64,000 nt of DNA from an uncultured Bacteroidales bacterium. GTDB taxonomy: Bacteria > Bacteroidota > Bacteroidia > Bacteroidales > Bacteroidaceae. The notes under the pieces were generated by a model, which was not told where the DNA came from, did no database searches, and was given only the letters and a program-made list of their open reading frames with translations. The stretch covers positions 28,510-92,509 of the forward strand of contig CACWTR010000003.1 of assembly GCA_902763865.1 (NCBI GenBank). The letters run 5' to 3'. Within the stretch, counting starts at the first letter, position 1. Each line of letters starts with the position of its first letter. This document shows, piece after piece, positions 24,267 through 34,043 of this stretch. The position numbers were made by a program, and so were the translations under genes.

Positions 24267-25193
24267 TCAGTTGATAAATTTAAAATTTTCAGGATGCAAT
24301 GCATCGTACCTTTCATCTGTGTATTTTATTCTGTGCTTTTTGCTATAGAAACACTTGTCAAACAGACTTCCCAGTGATATCATTAACTGCATGTTTTTTC
24401 TAACGAACCAGTTGTTACGACTCAACACAATACTTGCACGAATAAGCGGCTTGCTCAAGAACTGTGCATGGAGCTTTTTTACATAATGCTCCAGAGCTCT
24501 ATTATATGTTTCGTTAAAAAGAAGCGGCTTAACATATTCAGGCAGTAGTTCCTCGAACACTTTCTCCCTCTCCTCCTTGGCCTCCTGAAGCTTTGTACTA
24601 CCTATACCGTCAAGCATGAAGATACACATAACTATCGACTTATGGACAAATAATTTCCCTTGCATTATCCATACTATCCACGCTCTCCAATCAGAAACAA
24701 TCTTGTAGTCTGTGCTGTACCCGTTAGATTCGGTAAGAAGTTGTCGTTTAATAAATGTAGCTTGATGACAAATACTTCTTTCTACAAAGAAATCTAACGT
24801 TAGTTTATCTGGATAGGTCATATCAAAAGATTTGCCAGTCCCTCTAAAAACAGCATCGCAATATACGATGTCCGCTTCTGGCATTTCAGAAAAGAGGCGT
24901 GTCAGTACATCATCTTCATATAAAGAATCTCCGCTGTTTAAGAAAAGACACCACCTTCCACAAGCATGAGACAAACCCTTATTCATGGCATCATAAATTC
25001 CACTGTCCGGCTCACTGCACCAGAAATCCGGCTGTCGTTTCAACGATTTCAGGTATTCACTAGTGCCATCGTTACTGCCACCGTCTATAACAATCCACTC
25101 GTAATCCGAAAAGTTCTGCCTCTGAATGCTACGTGTCGTTCGCTTTAATCCATTTAGATTTTTATACGTTATCGTAATAATAGATAGTGTCAT
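24267..25193 (-). CDS. WcaE-like glycosyltransferase family 2
   Basis: 308 residues. [47 protein letters not shown] and FLNSGDSLY identify the same subgroup as the 17.3- and 21.9-kb genes. The C-terminal 70 residues are extra and Arg/Lys-rich. It lies 16 bases before the acetyltransferase start, same transcript. Confidence 0.92.
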   Translation of the reverse strand: MTLSIITITYKNLNGLKRTTRSIQRQNFSDYEWIVIDGGSNDGTSEYLKSLKRQPDFWCSEPDSGIYDAMNKGLSHACGRWCLFLNSGDSLYEDDVLTRLFSEMPEADIVYCDAVFRGTGKSFDMTYPDKLTLDFFVERSICHQATFIKRQLLTESNGYSTDYKIVSDWRAWIVWIMQGKLFVHKSIVMCIFMLDGIGSTKLQEAKEEREKVFEELLPEYVKPLLFNETYNRALEHYVKKLHAQFLSKPLIRASIVLSRNNWFVRKNMQLMISLGSLFDKCFYSKKHRIKYTDERYDALHPENFKFIN

Positions 25194-25237
25194 CGTTCCA
25201 GTTTTTTTATATTATGATTCTCCTGTTCCTTTACTTA

Positions 25238-26077
25238 TTACGCCCATTTCATCGCTTTCAGTATTCGTACAAGCATTCCTATTCCCCAAAATTTTCTTCG
25301 GTTGAACATGCCATTTCCATACAGTCTTTTCATGTCGTTAGGATATAGTTGCAATCCTTGTTTGTAAAGCATATAGATTGCATATTGTTCCATCAGGCTT
25401 TTTCCTTCTATTGATAGATGTCCTATAAAATCTTCTGAAATATCCTTGCAAGGTGCGCTCGCGGATAAAGTTGATATGTTATAAGACATTACAGGTGCTG
25501 GATCGCGGTAACATTTTGTTGTGCGCATAATATCAAACAGGCTTTCCGCATCCTCATATCTTCTTAGACTTTCATTAAATGGGTACTTTTTTATTAGCGT
25601 TTTTCTAAATATGGCAGCTCCCGCACGCGGCATTAGTACTTTCGAGTTCCATGCCAAAAAATTATCATGCACAACACCTCGTTTATAAGCAGAAGAATAC
25701 AGAAATTTCTGTTCTCCGTTATATAAGTAATGATTACAGCAGAAGAAGGAATACTGGGGGTTGTTTTCTATGAGATATGCAAAATGACGAATGGCGTATG
25801 GTTCCAAGAAATCATCTGCGTCCAAAAAAACAATCCAATCTCCTGTAGAAAAGTTGACTCCATAATTTCTGGCAGACGCTGGTCCACCATTATGTTTTGA
25901 CACAAGATGAATCTTTTCTGATTTTACATCGAGAACTTTGCTGGAACTAGAATCTGTTGACCCATCATCAACTACAATAACTTCAAAACTTTCATAGTCT
26001 TGGTTTAATACCGAATCTATGGTCTTGAGGATGATGTTTTCCTTGTTAAATAAGGGAATAATAACTGATATCTTCAT
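25238..26077 (-). CDS. Glycosyltransferase family 2
   Basis: 279 residues. SVIIPLFNKENIILKTIDSV, VVDDGSTDSS at 36-45, GGPASARNYGV and metal site DADD at 86-89 make this a classical GT2 inverting transferase. No membrane helix. AT-rich coding sequence. Cotranscribed with the gene upstream (gap 40 bp) and downstream (gap 44 bp). Confidence 0.93.
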   Translation of the reverse strand: MKISVIIPLFNKENIILKTIDSVLNQDYESFEVIVVDDGSTDSSSSKVLDVKSEKIHLVSKHNGGPASARNYGVNFSTGDWIVFLDADDFLEPYAIRHFAYLIENNPQYSFFCCNHYLYNGEQKFLYSSAYKRGVVHDNFLAWNSKVLMPRAGAAIFRKTLIKKYPFNESLRRYEDAESLFDIMRTTKCYRDPAPVMSYNISTLSASAPCKDISEDFIGHLSIEGKSLMEQYAIYMLYKQGLQLYPNDMKRLYGNGMFNRRKFWGIGMLVRILKAMKWA

Positions 26078-26117
26078 TTTAATTGTAGTTATTGGTGCCG
26101 AAATATAATCCCATTTA

Positions 26118-27392
26118 CTAATGTAGCAGCAGGATGGAAATTAGAATAATTATCAAAAAAGCCACTATTGTTCCACGTTTCCAATAAATCAGTTTTTTTT
26201 GTAGAATGGAGATTGTATGTAACTGACCTTGTATTGTTTGCTCCAAACTCGATATTGTTTTCTTTTGGCTCAAGTTTGATTGTTTGTAGATTTCTATCTC
26301 GCCTTCCAGAGATTTTTTATCTATATACTGTGTTCCATATAGATAAAAGAATTGGCGATTGCGGTATTCTTCAGAAAATACCACCTCTTCTTGTTGTTCT
26401 GTATCGTAAAGAAACAAGTCATTACCTGCGACTGAATATCTTATATTTAGTTCATAAGGACGAAGCTGCAAGCCAAAGGACTTGACAACCTTAAACGGCA
26501 ACAACAGCCTTGAAAGCCAGTAGCGACATGCTTTCCTGTTCCCGCTATCACCGTAGTAATCAATGCACAATTCGTCATGAGACATCCCAAGCCACTCATA
26601 AATTCTTTGATTCTCAAAATAGGTATCATACTTAACTGTTGGGTGAAAATGTGACCGTATCTCAATTTCTAAGGACATTGGAGTTTGGAACAAAGGTGTT
26701 GAATCCTTCACATGTTCGCCGACATCCGAAAAACATGAAGTATAGGAAATGTACGGATAGATAAAGTACTTGTCCTTTTCTATGCAATACCTTGTATGGT
26801 ATTTGAGCCATGATTTGTTGGACCAACCGCAGATTGAACTTGGAAGATGAGGCATCATACCAAATTCACCACTGTTTTCGTCATACCATACTTTGAATTC
26901 GTTCCATGCCTCTCGCATCCATACTTGTCCCCATGACTGTGCGTTTTGCATCATAAAGACATCGCTGTCTTCCTTAAGTGGAATAAAAGGTTGCGTACTA
27001 TGATAATTAATATGAAAACTATAGAGACTGATACCTGCAATTTCTTTTCTGTTAGCATACTCTTCGACTGCTGCACGGGCAAACAGCATGAATCCTGGAG
27101 CAACAATAATATCATCTTCTAGCATAATAACTGCATCATGCTTCTTCAGTAGGTTACCACAATTAATAACATGTTTCCTTAAACCGAGGTTTTCTTCATG
27201 CAAGATTACTTCCTTGTCACCAAACTTCCATATATATTCTTCAGCACATTTTTCAACTGCATTTGTATCGCTCTTGTCAACACTGATGTACAATTTCACC
27301 GCACAAGGATACACTGCATTATCTAAAGAAGACAGCAATCTTTTTAGAGAGGCAAGGCGATTAAATGCAATTACACAAATAGCTATGTCCAT
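26118..27392 (-). CDS. GNT1/GT2-like glycosyltransferase with C-terminal coiled coil and membrane anchor
   Basis: 424 residues. ICVIAFNRLASLKRLLSSL opens a GT-A domain and LEDD at 91-94 (VIMLEDDIIVAPGF) is the metal-binding site typical of GNT-I-like transferases. QSWGQVWMREAW is the conserved acceptor-side block. Residues about 355-400 are heptad-like and polar (coiled coil), followed by a single membrane helix at about 404-422 (GTIVAFLIIILISILLLH). First gene of the minus-strand AT-rich operon; TATCTTTG at 27426-27419 is its likely -7 box. Confidence 0.88.
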   Translation of the reverse strand: MDIAICVIAFNRLASLKRLLSSLDNAVYPCAVKLYISVDKSDTNAVEKCAEEYIWKFGDKEVILHEENLGLRKHVINCGNLLKKHDAVIMLEDDIIVAPGFMLFARAAVEEYANRKEIAGISLYSFHINYHSTQPFIPLKEDSDVFMMQNAQSWGQVWMREAWNEFKVWYDENSGEFGMMPHLPSSICGWSNKSWLKYHTRYCIEKDKYFIYPYISYTSCFSDVGEHVKDSTPLFQTPMSLEIEIRSHFHPTVKYDTYFENQRIYEWLGMSHDELCIDYYGDSGNRKACRYWLSRLLLPFKVVKSFGLQLRPYELNIRYSVAGNDLFLYDTEQQEEVVFSEEYRNRQFFYLYGTQYIDKKSLEGEIEIYKQSNLSQKKTISSLEQTIQGQLHTISILQKKLIYWKRGTIVAFLIIILISILLLH

Positions 27393-27418
27393 GTGTTTTT
27401 ATAGTTGAAAAGTGTTTA

Positions 27419-27426
27419 CAAAGATA
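27419..27426 (-). promoter_or_regulatory. -7 box (TATCTTTG) of the AT-rich glycosyltransferase operon
   Basis: Minus-strand TATCTTTG about 26 bases before the ATG at 27392. Confidence 0.55.
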
Positions 27427-27733
27427 TGAATAATATCTGAAAGAGAAAAACTATTAAGCATTAAATACTAATTTTTTCAAAAGCAGTTGGATTCTTATTG
27501 CATATATGGTTTGATTGTTTTAATGATTATCTTTTTTACCACCTTTGCTCTTGTGTTTCCGTGTAACGTACCTATATTCCCTCATGGACGATGGGTTTAT
27601 AATTAAACAATTCCTATTTCCGGAGGTTGCTTTTTCGCTCTTTTCTTATTTTCCTTTACCTGATATCTTACTTTTTCTATGTTAAATTCATCCGCAAGCT
27701 TATAGCCAAAATGTCAAGGATCAGTTGGGATGG
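27427..27733. other. AT-rich non-coding gap at the island edge
   Basis: About 307 bases downstream of the ABC-transporter gene. No frame, clear hairpin or repeat array is seen. The composition changes from AT-rich (left) to GC-rich (right) at about 27.73 kb, so this is probably the right border of the glycan island. Confidence 0.6.
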
Positions 27734-29569
27734 CTACAATTGCTGCATGTCGTAGAGGCGTTTGTAGTAGCCGTTTTTGGCGATGAGGTCATCGTGGGTG
27801 CCGCTTTCGACGATCTGGCCTTCGTGGAGGACGTGGATGATGTCGGCGTTCTTGATGGTTGAGAGGCGGTGCGCGATGGCTATGGTGGTGCGCGACTTCA
27901 TGAGGCGGTCGAGGGCTTCCTGCACAAGGTGCTCGCTTTCGGTGTCGAGGGCTGAGGTGGCTTCGTCGAGGATGAGGATGGGCGGGTTCTTGAGGATGGC
28001 CCGTGCGATGCTGACACGCTGCCGCTGTCCGCCGGAGAGCCTGCCGCCGCGGTCACCTATCATGGTGTCGTAGCCCTTTTCGGTTTCCATGATGAAGTCG
28101 TGTGCGTTGGCTATCTTGGCAGCTTCGATGACTTGCTCCATGGTGGCGTTCTCTACGCCGAAGGTGATGTTATTATAGAAGGTGTCGTTGAAGAGGATGG
28201 CTTCCTGATTGACGTTGCCGATGAGGGAGCGGAGGTCATGGATGCGGACGTCGCGAATATCTTTGCCGTCGATGAATATCTGTCCCTGGCATACATCGTG
28301 GTAGCGGGGGATGAGATCGACGAGGGTAGATTTTCCTGAGCCTGACTGTCCGACGAGGGCGACGGTCTTGCCCTTCGGTATGGTGAGGTTGATGTGCTTG
28401 AGGACGTCGCGCCCTTCGTTGTAATAGAACGAGACGTCGCACAGCTCTACTTTCTCTTCGAATCCGTTCAACGGCTTTGGTTCGGCTTTCTCCTTGATGG
28501 GGTTTTCGGCTTTGAGAACGTAGTCGATACGCTCCATCGAGGCAAGTCCCATAGGTATCATGTAGGCCTGGCGCGTGAGGTCCTTGATGGGGTTGATGAC
28601 GCTGTAGAGGATGACCATGTAGAAGATGAAGGTGGAGGCGTCGATGAAGCCATCGCCTGTCAGGATGAGCCACCCGCCGAAGAGCAGTACGATGACGATG
28701 ATGAGTGTGCCCATCGTCTCGGAGACGGGGTGTGCGGCGTTGATACGCATCATCATACCTATCATGCCTCGGCGGAACTCATTATTTATATAGTTGAAGC
28801 GGCGGGCCATCTTGTCTTCGGCGATGAAGGCCTTGACGATGCGCAGTCCGCTGAGCGTCTCTTCTATCTGAGCCATGATTTCGGAGAGTCCTGCCTGGAC
28901 GCTTGCCGACTGGTTCTTGAGACGCTTGGTGACGCTTCCCATGAGCCATGCGGCGGGCGGTGTGACGATGAGGACGAAGACGGTGAGCTGCCAGCTGACG
29001 GAGAAGAGGGTGATGAAGCAGATGATGATGGCTATGGGCTGCTGGATGAGGGTGGAGATGGCGGAGGTGACGGAGCTCTCCACTATCTGTATGTCGGTGC
29101 TCATGCGGACGATGATGTCGCCCTTCCTTTCAGCGGAGAAGAAGCTGAGGGGCAGACGCATGATTTTATTGTACATGTCCATGCGTATGTCGCGGACCAC
29201 GCCGGTTGAAAGTGGCAGCATGATGTTGGCGGCCCCCCAGTAGCCGATGCACTTCAGGGCGGTCATGAAGACGAGTATGCCTCCCATGAGACAGAGGGTG
29301 AGGAATGCGCCGTGGAGGGAGATGAGTTCCTGCACCCAGGCGTAGGCGTTGTTGACGATGAGGTCCTTGTTGAGGGTCTGCCAGGTCCAGGGCTGATAGG
29401 TATAAACGTTCTGGTCTATCTTGAAGAGGATATTCAGAATGGGGATGAGCACTACGAAGGAGAAGACGTTGAGCCACTGTGCCACGATGTTGAGCACGAT
29501 GGACCAGAGGATGTACATCTTGTAGGGCTGGAAGTAGCGCCGGACTATATCGAGGAATTGTTTTATCAT
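27734..29569 (-). CDS. ABC exporter, MsbA-like (fused permease/ATPase)
   Basis: 611 residues. Six membrane helices occupy about residues 15-330, with the long cytoplasmic loops of type IV exporters. The nucleotide-binding domain has Walker A GQSGSGKST (near 405), signature LSGGQRQR (near 510), Walker B ILILDEATSALD, and H-loop AHRLST. MsbA flips lipid A-core; related exporters move other lipids or peptides. The neighbours (LTA-synthase-like enzyme, glycan island) favour a lipid or LPS substrate, but that is inference. It starts seven bases after the upstream stop, same operon. Confidence 0.93.
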   Translation of the reverse strand: MIKQFLDIVRRYFQPYKMYILWSIVLNIVAQWLNVFSFVVLIPILNILFKIDQNVYTYQPWTWQTLNKDLIVNNAYAWVQELISLHGAFLTLCLMGGILVFMTALKCIGYWGAANIMLPLSTGVVRDIRMDMYNKIMRLPLSFFSAERKGDIIVRMSTDIQIVESSVTSAISTLIQQPIAIIICFITLFSVSWQLTVFVLIVTPPAAWLMGSVTKRLKNQSASVQAGLSEIMAQIEETLSGLRIVKAFIAEDKMARRFNYINNEFRRGMIGMMMRINAAHPVSETMGTLIIVIVLLFGGWLILTGDGFIDASTFIFYMVILYSVINPIKDLTRQAYMIPMGLASMERIDYVLKAENPIKEKAEPKPLNGFEEKVELCDVSFYYNEGRDVLKHINLTIPKGKTVALVGQSGSGKSTLVDLIPRYHDVCQGQIFIDGKDIRDVRIHDLRSLIGNVNQEAILFNDTFYNNITFGVENATMEQVIEAAKIANAHDFIMETEKGYDTMIGDRGGRLSGGQRQRVSIARAILKNPPILILDEATSALDTESEHLVQEALDRLMKSRTTIAIAHRLSTIKNADIIHVLHEGQIVESGTHDDLIAKNGYYKRLYDMQQL

Positions 29570-29576
29570 GTCGGGT

Positions 29577-31394
29577 TTATTGGGCTAATAGGTTGCCGAG
29601 GTGGTCGTAGCTGGTCTGCAGGATGGCTTTGGCGCGGAGGATGCGAAGGCCGTCGTCTGCAGGTTGCTCTGTCAATGCATTGTCTGCGCCCAGCTCGCAA
29701 ATGCTGGTTCCTGTGCTGTCGGCAAAGAGGATGCCGTCGGGCCAGTTGCAATAGACGAAGGGATAGGTGTAGGTACGGCTCAGCACGTTGCGGCTCCAGG
29801 GGAAGTCATCGTGGGGGATGCCCATCTGCGAGAGCAGCGTAGCGGGCAGGTCGCTTTGGTTCATGAGGATGTCCATGCGTCGGGGCTTGCGTATGGCACC
29901 GCCCGTCCAGAGCATGGGGGCATGGAAGAAGCCGGGGTCGTCGTAGCTCTGCCTGTAGAGATAGCCGTGGTCGGGCAGCATGATGACGAGCAGGTTCTGC
30001 CATTGCGGGAGCCGTCTGAGACTATCTACCATGCAGGCGACGCTGTAGTCGGTATAGGCAAAGGCATTGAGAATCTTGTCGTCCAGACGATGGTAGGGCA
30101 CGTTCCACGGCTCGTGGCTGGAGATGGTCTGCACTGCCATGAAGTGGTGTCCTTCCTTCCATTGGGAGACGAGTTCCACGGCTTTCTGGCAGGAGATGCT
30201 GTCGTAGATGCCCCAGCTGTTCCTCTCGGCTTCGGCGGGAAAGGCGGTGTCGTCGAAGAGATGGCGGAAGCTCATGTCCTCGAGGTACTGACGCTTGCCC
30301 ATGTTGCTCATCCGTCCGGCATAGATGTAGGCCGTCCTGTAGCCTTCACTTTCCAGGGAGCGGGCGATGGAGGGGAGTGCCGGATGAAATTTAGTCTGCC
30401 TCATGAGGCCGACGTCGGGGTAGCTCAGCCATCCGCTGTAGGCAGACACTGTTCCCCGGTCCGTCCGGAAGGAGTTGCTGTAGAAGTTCTGCCAGAAGAT
30501 GCCTTCGGGGATGAGGCGGCTCCATCCGGGTGCAACGCCGGGCAGTCCTCCGAGCTCCTGGACGAAGCGGCTGCCGAAGCTTTCAATGAAGACTATCAGG
30601 ATGTCGGGGCGCTGCGAAAGGAGCAGCGTGTCCTGTATGTCGTCGGCAGGCTCAGGGTAGAGTCCGCGGAAGAGGTCTTCGCGGTCAGGCTCGGAAAGGA
30701 GGTCATAGCGCTTGGCATAGTCCAGGCTGAAGCGGACGCTTTGGGCGAAGGCATAGACGGGATTGACGGCGGCATGGTTTGCAAGCATCCGACGCGGATG
30801 GCCTTGGCTGTAGGCATCGCCCTGCTGCATGAAGCAGACAGCCGAGACGAGCAGGAAGGTCCAGATGATGCTGACGTTGCGCATCCAGAGGCGCTCGCTG
30901 CGGCCTGCCGGGAGCCGCTTGGGGGTGAGCAGGATGCAGGGAACTGTGGTCCAGAGAGCCAGCGCGATGAAGAAGGCGATTCGCACCAGGATGTATGCGA
31001 TGCTGACGCTGTTGGTGGTGCCTTCGGGCGAGGCGGCATAGCTGAGTACCACCATGCCGAGCTTGAAGTGCCAGTACTCGTACATCACGGCATCGCCCAC
31101 GATGATGGCTGCCAGGGACAGCCCCATGACTACATAGTACGGCGCGAGCCAGGCCCTGACATTCATCCGGGGTCGGCGCATGGCGAGCAGCCCCACGAGC
31201 CAGGGCACGACGAGCAACACGGCTGCCACCATAAGGTCGTGCCCCACGAAGCCACGCCAGCAGGCTGCGGCAGCGTCGGTGAATGACAGCTGCTCCACAC
31301 TGCTGTTGTTCAGGATGAACCCCACCCTTCCCATCAGGAAGATGAGGAGCAGATGGCAGTATAGGTACTCCAGATAGTGTATGTCTCGCTTCAT
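29577..31394 (-). CDS. LTA synthase-family phosphotransferase (sulfatase fold)
   Basis: 605 residues from MKRDIHYLEYLYCH, start fixed by ATGA overlap with rnhA. Five N-terminal membrane helices span about residues 8-200, followed by a periplasmic alkaline-phosphatase-superfamily domain: VFIESFGSR (metal Glu), FRTDRGTVSAYSG with the probable nucleophile Thr near 310, SSHEPW and MLPDHGY (metal Asp/His). In Gram-negatives such enzymes add phosphoethanolamine or phosphoglycerol to lipid A, LPS or glycans. Substrate not deducible. Confidence 0.92.
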   Translation of the reverse strand: MKRDIHYLEYLYCHLLLIFLMGRVGFILNNSSVEQLSFTDAAAACWRGFVGHDLMVAAVLLVVPWLVGLLAMRRPRMNVRAWLAPYYVVMGLSLAAIIVGDAVMYEYWHFKLGMVVLSYAASPEGTTNSVSIAYILVRIAFFIALALWTTVPCILLTPKRLPAGRSERLWMRNVSIIWTFLLVSAVCFMQQGDAYSQGHPRRMLANHAAVNPVYAFAQSVRFSLDYAKRYDLLSEPDREDLFRGLYPEPADDIQDTLLLSQRPDILIVFIESFGSRFVQELGGLPGVAPGWSRLIPEGIFWQNFYSNSFRTDRGTVSAYSGWLSYPDVGLMRQTKFHPALPSIARSLESEGYRTAYIYAGRMSNMGKRQYLEDMSFRHLFDDTAFPAEAERNSWGIYDSISCQKAVELVSQWKEGHHFMAVQTISSHEPWNVPYHRLDDKILNAFAYTDYSVACMVDSLRRLPQWQNLLVIMLPDHGYLYRQSYDDPGFFHAPMLWTGGAIRKPRRMDILMNQSDLPATLLSQMGIPHDDFPWSRNVLSRTYTYPFVYCNWPDGILFADSTGTSICELGADNALTEQPADDGLRILRAKAILQTSYDHLGNLLAQ

Positions 31395-31822
31395 TTCTTT
31401 CTTCCAAAGTCGGCGGGTATCTCGCCCCACTCTTCCGTGTTCCACTTCAGCACCTGGGCATGACGCGGGTTCTGCCAGAGCCAGTTCTCGGCACGGACGA
31501 CGAGGTCGAGCACCTGAGCCGTCTGCGGGTTGCGTTGCAGGGTGGTCTTTGCCTTCTTGTTCCTGACCCAGGCCATGCCGCTGACGCTATCGCTATAGAC
31601 TTTCATCTGCCAGCCGTTCTTCTTGATGAGCGCGAGGGCATGGACGATAGCCAGGAACTCGCCTATGTTGTTCGTGCCGGGGACAGGACCGAAGTGGAAG
31701 AGGCGCTGCTCGTTGCCGAGATAGACGCCCTGATACTCCATTGCGCCGGGATTGCCGCTGCACCCGGCATCGACGGCTATGGCGTTGAAATCGACCTTGT
31801 CCTTCAGTAATTCATAATCCAT
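31391..31822 (-). CDS. Ribonuclease H (type I fold)
   Basis: 143 residues. The catalytic acids are D18 in VDAGCSGNPG, E54 in NNIGEFLAI and D77 in VYSDS, with a last Asp in EEWGEIPADFGRK. It degrades RNA in RNA:DNA hybrids. Many Bacteroidetes homologues carry an N-terminal caulimovirus/viroplasmin hybrid-binding domain; this one starts directly with the catalytic domain. It is first in an operon with the LTA-like gene. Confidence 0.9.
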   Translation of the reverse strand: MDYELLKDKVDFNAIAVDAGCSGNPGAMEYQGVYLGNEQRLFHFGPVPGTNNIGEFLAIVHALALIKKNGWQMKVYSDSVSGMAWVRNKKAKTTLQRNPQTAQVLDLVVRAENWLWQNPRHAQVLKWNTEEWGEIPADFGRKK

Positions 31823-31907
31823 ATTTCACAATTCATAATTTCGCGGCGAGGAACTCCTTCCTCCCCGGGGCTGTTCCCCTCTTCCCGGAGAGGGGTGAGG
31901 CTGTTCT
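31823..31907. repeat. CATAATT repeats plus GC hairpin
   Basis: Next to rnhA three CATAATC/CACAATT/CATAATT words occur; then CCCCTCT (31877-31883) and AGAGGGG (31890-31896) form a short hairpin downstream of argS. It is related in sequence to the palindromic stretch inside argS. Confidence 0.5.
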
Positions 31908-33749
31908 TTACATCCTTTCCGGCACTTCGATGCCGAGCAGTCCCATGCCGTTCTTGATGACCTGACCGACGGCTGCGGAGAGGGCGATGCGGAACTGGCG
32001 CTTCCGGGCATCCTCTTCGCGGAGCACGCTGAAGTCGTGGTAGAAACGGTTGTACTCGCTGGCCAGCTCGTAGCAGTAGTTGGCTATGCAGGAGGGGTTG
32101 TAGTCCTGCCCGGCCTGACGGACCGTGGTCTGGAAGTCCTGCAGCTTCTGTATGAGGCTGATTTCCCTTTCGGCAAGGGAAGCCCCCTCCCGACCTCCCC
32201 CAAGGGGGAGGAGATTGGCGGCCTTGCCGTTCCCCCCTCCTTGGGAGGGGACGGGGGAGGCCTCTTCCCACTTCCTCAGGATGCTGCGGATGCGGGCGTA
32301 AGTATATTGGATGAAGGGGCCTGTGTTGCCGTTGAAGTCGATACTCTCCTCGGGATTGAAGAGCATGTTCTTGCGGGCATCAACCTTGAGGATGAAGTAC
32401 TTCAAAGCTCCCATACCCACGATGCGGGCTATCTCCTGCGCTTCCTCGTCGGTGATGCCTTCCAGCTTGTTCACCTTGTCGGCGCTCATCTGTCGGGCAT
32501 CGGCCACCATCGTCTGGATGAGGTCGTCGGCATCGACCACGGTGCCTTCCCTGCTCTTCATCTTGCCGTTGGGCAGCTCCACCATACCGTAGGAGAAGTG
32601 GACGAGGTCCTTGCCCCACTTGAAGCCGAGCTTGTCGAGCAGGATGGAGAGGACCTGGAAGTGGTAGTTCTGTTCGTTGCCTACAACGTAGATCATCTTG
32701 TCGATGGGATAGTCCTGGAAGCGGAGCTTGGCCGTGCCGATGTCCTGCGTCATATAGACACTGGTGCCGTCGGAGCGGAGCAGCAGCTTCTCGTCGAGCC
32801 CTTCCTTGGTGAGGTCGGCCCAGACACTGCCGTCGTCGCGACGATAGAAGAGGCCTTTCTCGAGGCCTTCCTCCACTTTCTCCTTGCCTTCCAGGTATGT
32901 CTCGCTCTCGTAGTATATCTTGTCGAAGCTGACGCCGAGGGCCTTGTAGGTCTCGTCGAAGCCGGCATAGACCCATTCGTTCATTTTGCGCCAAAGAGAG
33001 CGCACCTCGGGGTCGTTCTGTTCCCAGCGGACGAGCATCTCGTGGGCTTCCTTGATGAGAGGTGCTTCCTGCTTGGCCTGCTCCTCGTCCATGCCTTGTG
33101 CCACGAGTTCGCGCACCTCCTCGCGGTAGTGCTTGTCGAAGGCCACGTAGTAGTCGCCGATGAGGTGGTCGCCCTTCTTGCCTGAGCTTTCCGGTGTCTC
33201 GCCGTTGCCCCATTTGAGCCAGGCGAGCATCGACTTGCAGATGTGTATGCCGCGGTCGTTGACGATGTTGGTCTTGACGACGCGGTTGCCGTTGGCCTCC
33301 ATCACCTTTGCCAAGGCCCAACCCAGCAGGTTGTTGCGGACGTGGCCGAGGTGGAGGGGCTTGTTCGTGTTGGGGCTGGAGTACTCAATCATCACCAAGG
33401 GACTGTCCTCGGTGACGGGTGTGAAGCCATAGCGCGGATTCTCGTATATTTCGCGGAGCACGTCTATCCATTGTTCGGAGCTGATGCTGAGGTTGAGGAA
33501 GCCTTTCACGGCATTGTATTTGCTGACCACTTCGGGCAGTTTCTCCTTCAGTGCCTCGCCTATCTCCTGTGCCGTCTGCTCCGGTGCCTTGTGGCTCATC
33601 TTCGTAAAGGGGAAGACGACGAGGGTGATTTGTCCCTCGAACTCGGGGCGTGTCTGCTGCAGCTGCACCATCTTCTCGGGCACAGGCTGGCCGTAGAGTT
33701 CCTCTGTAATCTGCATTACAGCCTCTGTTATCTTGTTCTCAATCTTCAT
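31908..33749 (-). CDS. argS: Arginyl-tRNA synthetase
   Basis: 613 residues; class Ia synthetase charging tRNA-Arg. The HIGH motif appears as HLGH in NTNKPLHLGHVRN (near residue 135), and the KMSKS site as KMKSREG in NGKMKSREGTVVDADD, the degenerate form normal for ArgS. The DALR anticodon-binding domain is at the C-terminus. Residues about 496-526 (SPVPSQGGGNGKAANLLPLG ...) are encoded by a GC-rich, doubly palindromic stretch at 32171-32262 that resembles intergenic repeat DNA and has no counterpart I know in the family. Confidence 0.96.
   Translation of the reverse strand: MKIENKITEAVMQITEELYGQPVPEKMVQLQQTRPEFEGQITLVVFPFTKMSHKAPEQTAQEIGEALKEKLPEVVSKYNAVKGFLNLSISSEQWIDVLREIYENPRYGFTPVTEDSPLVMIEYSSPNTNKPLHLGHVRNNLLGWALAKVMEANGNRVVKTNIVNDRGIHICKSMLAWLKWGNGETPESSGKKGDHLIGDYYVAFDKHYREEVRELVAQGMDEEQAKQEAPLIKEAHEMLVRWEQNDPEVRSLWRKMNEWVYAGFDETYKALGVSFDKIYYESETYLEGKEKVEEGLEKGLFYRRDDGSVWADLTKEGLDEKLLLRSDGTSVYMTQDIGTAKLRFQDYPIDKMIYVVGNEQNYHFQVLSILLDKLGFKWGKDLVHFSYGMVELPNGKMKSREGTVVDADDLIQTMVADARQMSADKVNKLEGITDEEAQEIARIVGMGALKYFILKVDARKNMLFNPEESIDFNGNTGPFIQYTYARIRSILRKWEEASPVPSQGGGNGKAANLLPLGGGREGASLAEREISLIQKLQDFQTTVRQAGQDYNPSCIANYCYELASEYNRFYHDFSVLREEDARKRQFRIALSAAVGQVIKNGMGLLGIEVPERM
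32171..32262. repeat. In-frame palindromic insertion in argS
   Basis: Contains an 18-bp perfect palindrome CCTCCCCCAAGGGGGAGG (32194-32211), a second hairpin CCCCTCC/GGAGGGG (32234-32240 with 32244-32250), and CGGCAAGG (32171-32178) inverted as CCTTGCCG (32222-32229) around the first. The run stays in frame and codes for a Gly/Pro-rich loop. Confidence 0.85.
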
Positions 33750-33770
33750 GTCTGTTTTTATGTTTTTTTA

Positions 33771-34043
33771 TTATTCAAACAATTCTGAATGTGTACCGAG
33801 TCGTACCAGCTCGATGATGTTTCTTTCCTCGTCGAGCCATATCAGCAGGAAGTTGCCTTGCACATGACATTCCATGCATCCTTTGTACTGGCCGAGAAGC
33901 ATGTGGGGCTTGTACCGGGCAGGAATGGGCTGTTCGTTAGCCAACATGTCAATTATCTGCCCTAAGGCTTCCAATTTTGCCGGTTGATGGAGATATCGCT
34001 TGAGGTCTTTCTTATACTGCCCCGACGGAAATATCTTCTTCAT
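33771..34043 (-). CDS. YafQ-family mRNA interferase toxin
   Basis: 90 residues; RelE/ParE-superfamily type II toxin that cleaves mRNA on the ribosome. YKKDLKRY near the N-terminus, LAN...PIPARYKPHML, the YKGCMECHVQGNFLLIW segment and the C-terminal LVRLGTHSELF match YafQ, including the terminal His/Phe region used in catalysis. Start overlaps the antitoxin gene by 32 bases, which is usual for co-translated pairs. Confidence 0.92.
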   Translation of the reverse strand: MKKIFPSGQYKKDLKRYLHQPAKLEALGQIIDMLANEQPIPARYKPHMLLGQYKGCMECHVQGNFLLIWLDEERNIIELVRLGTHSELFE

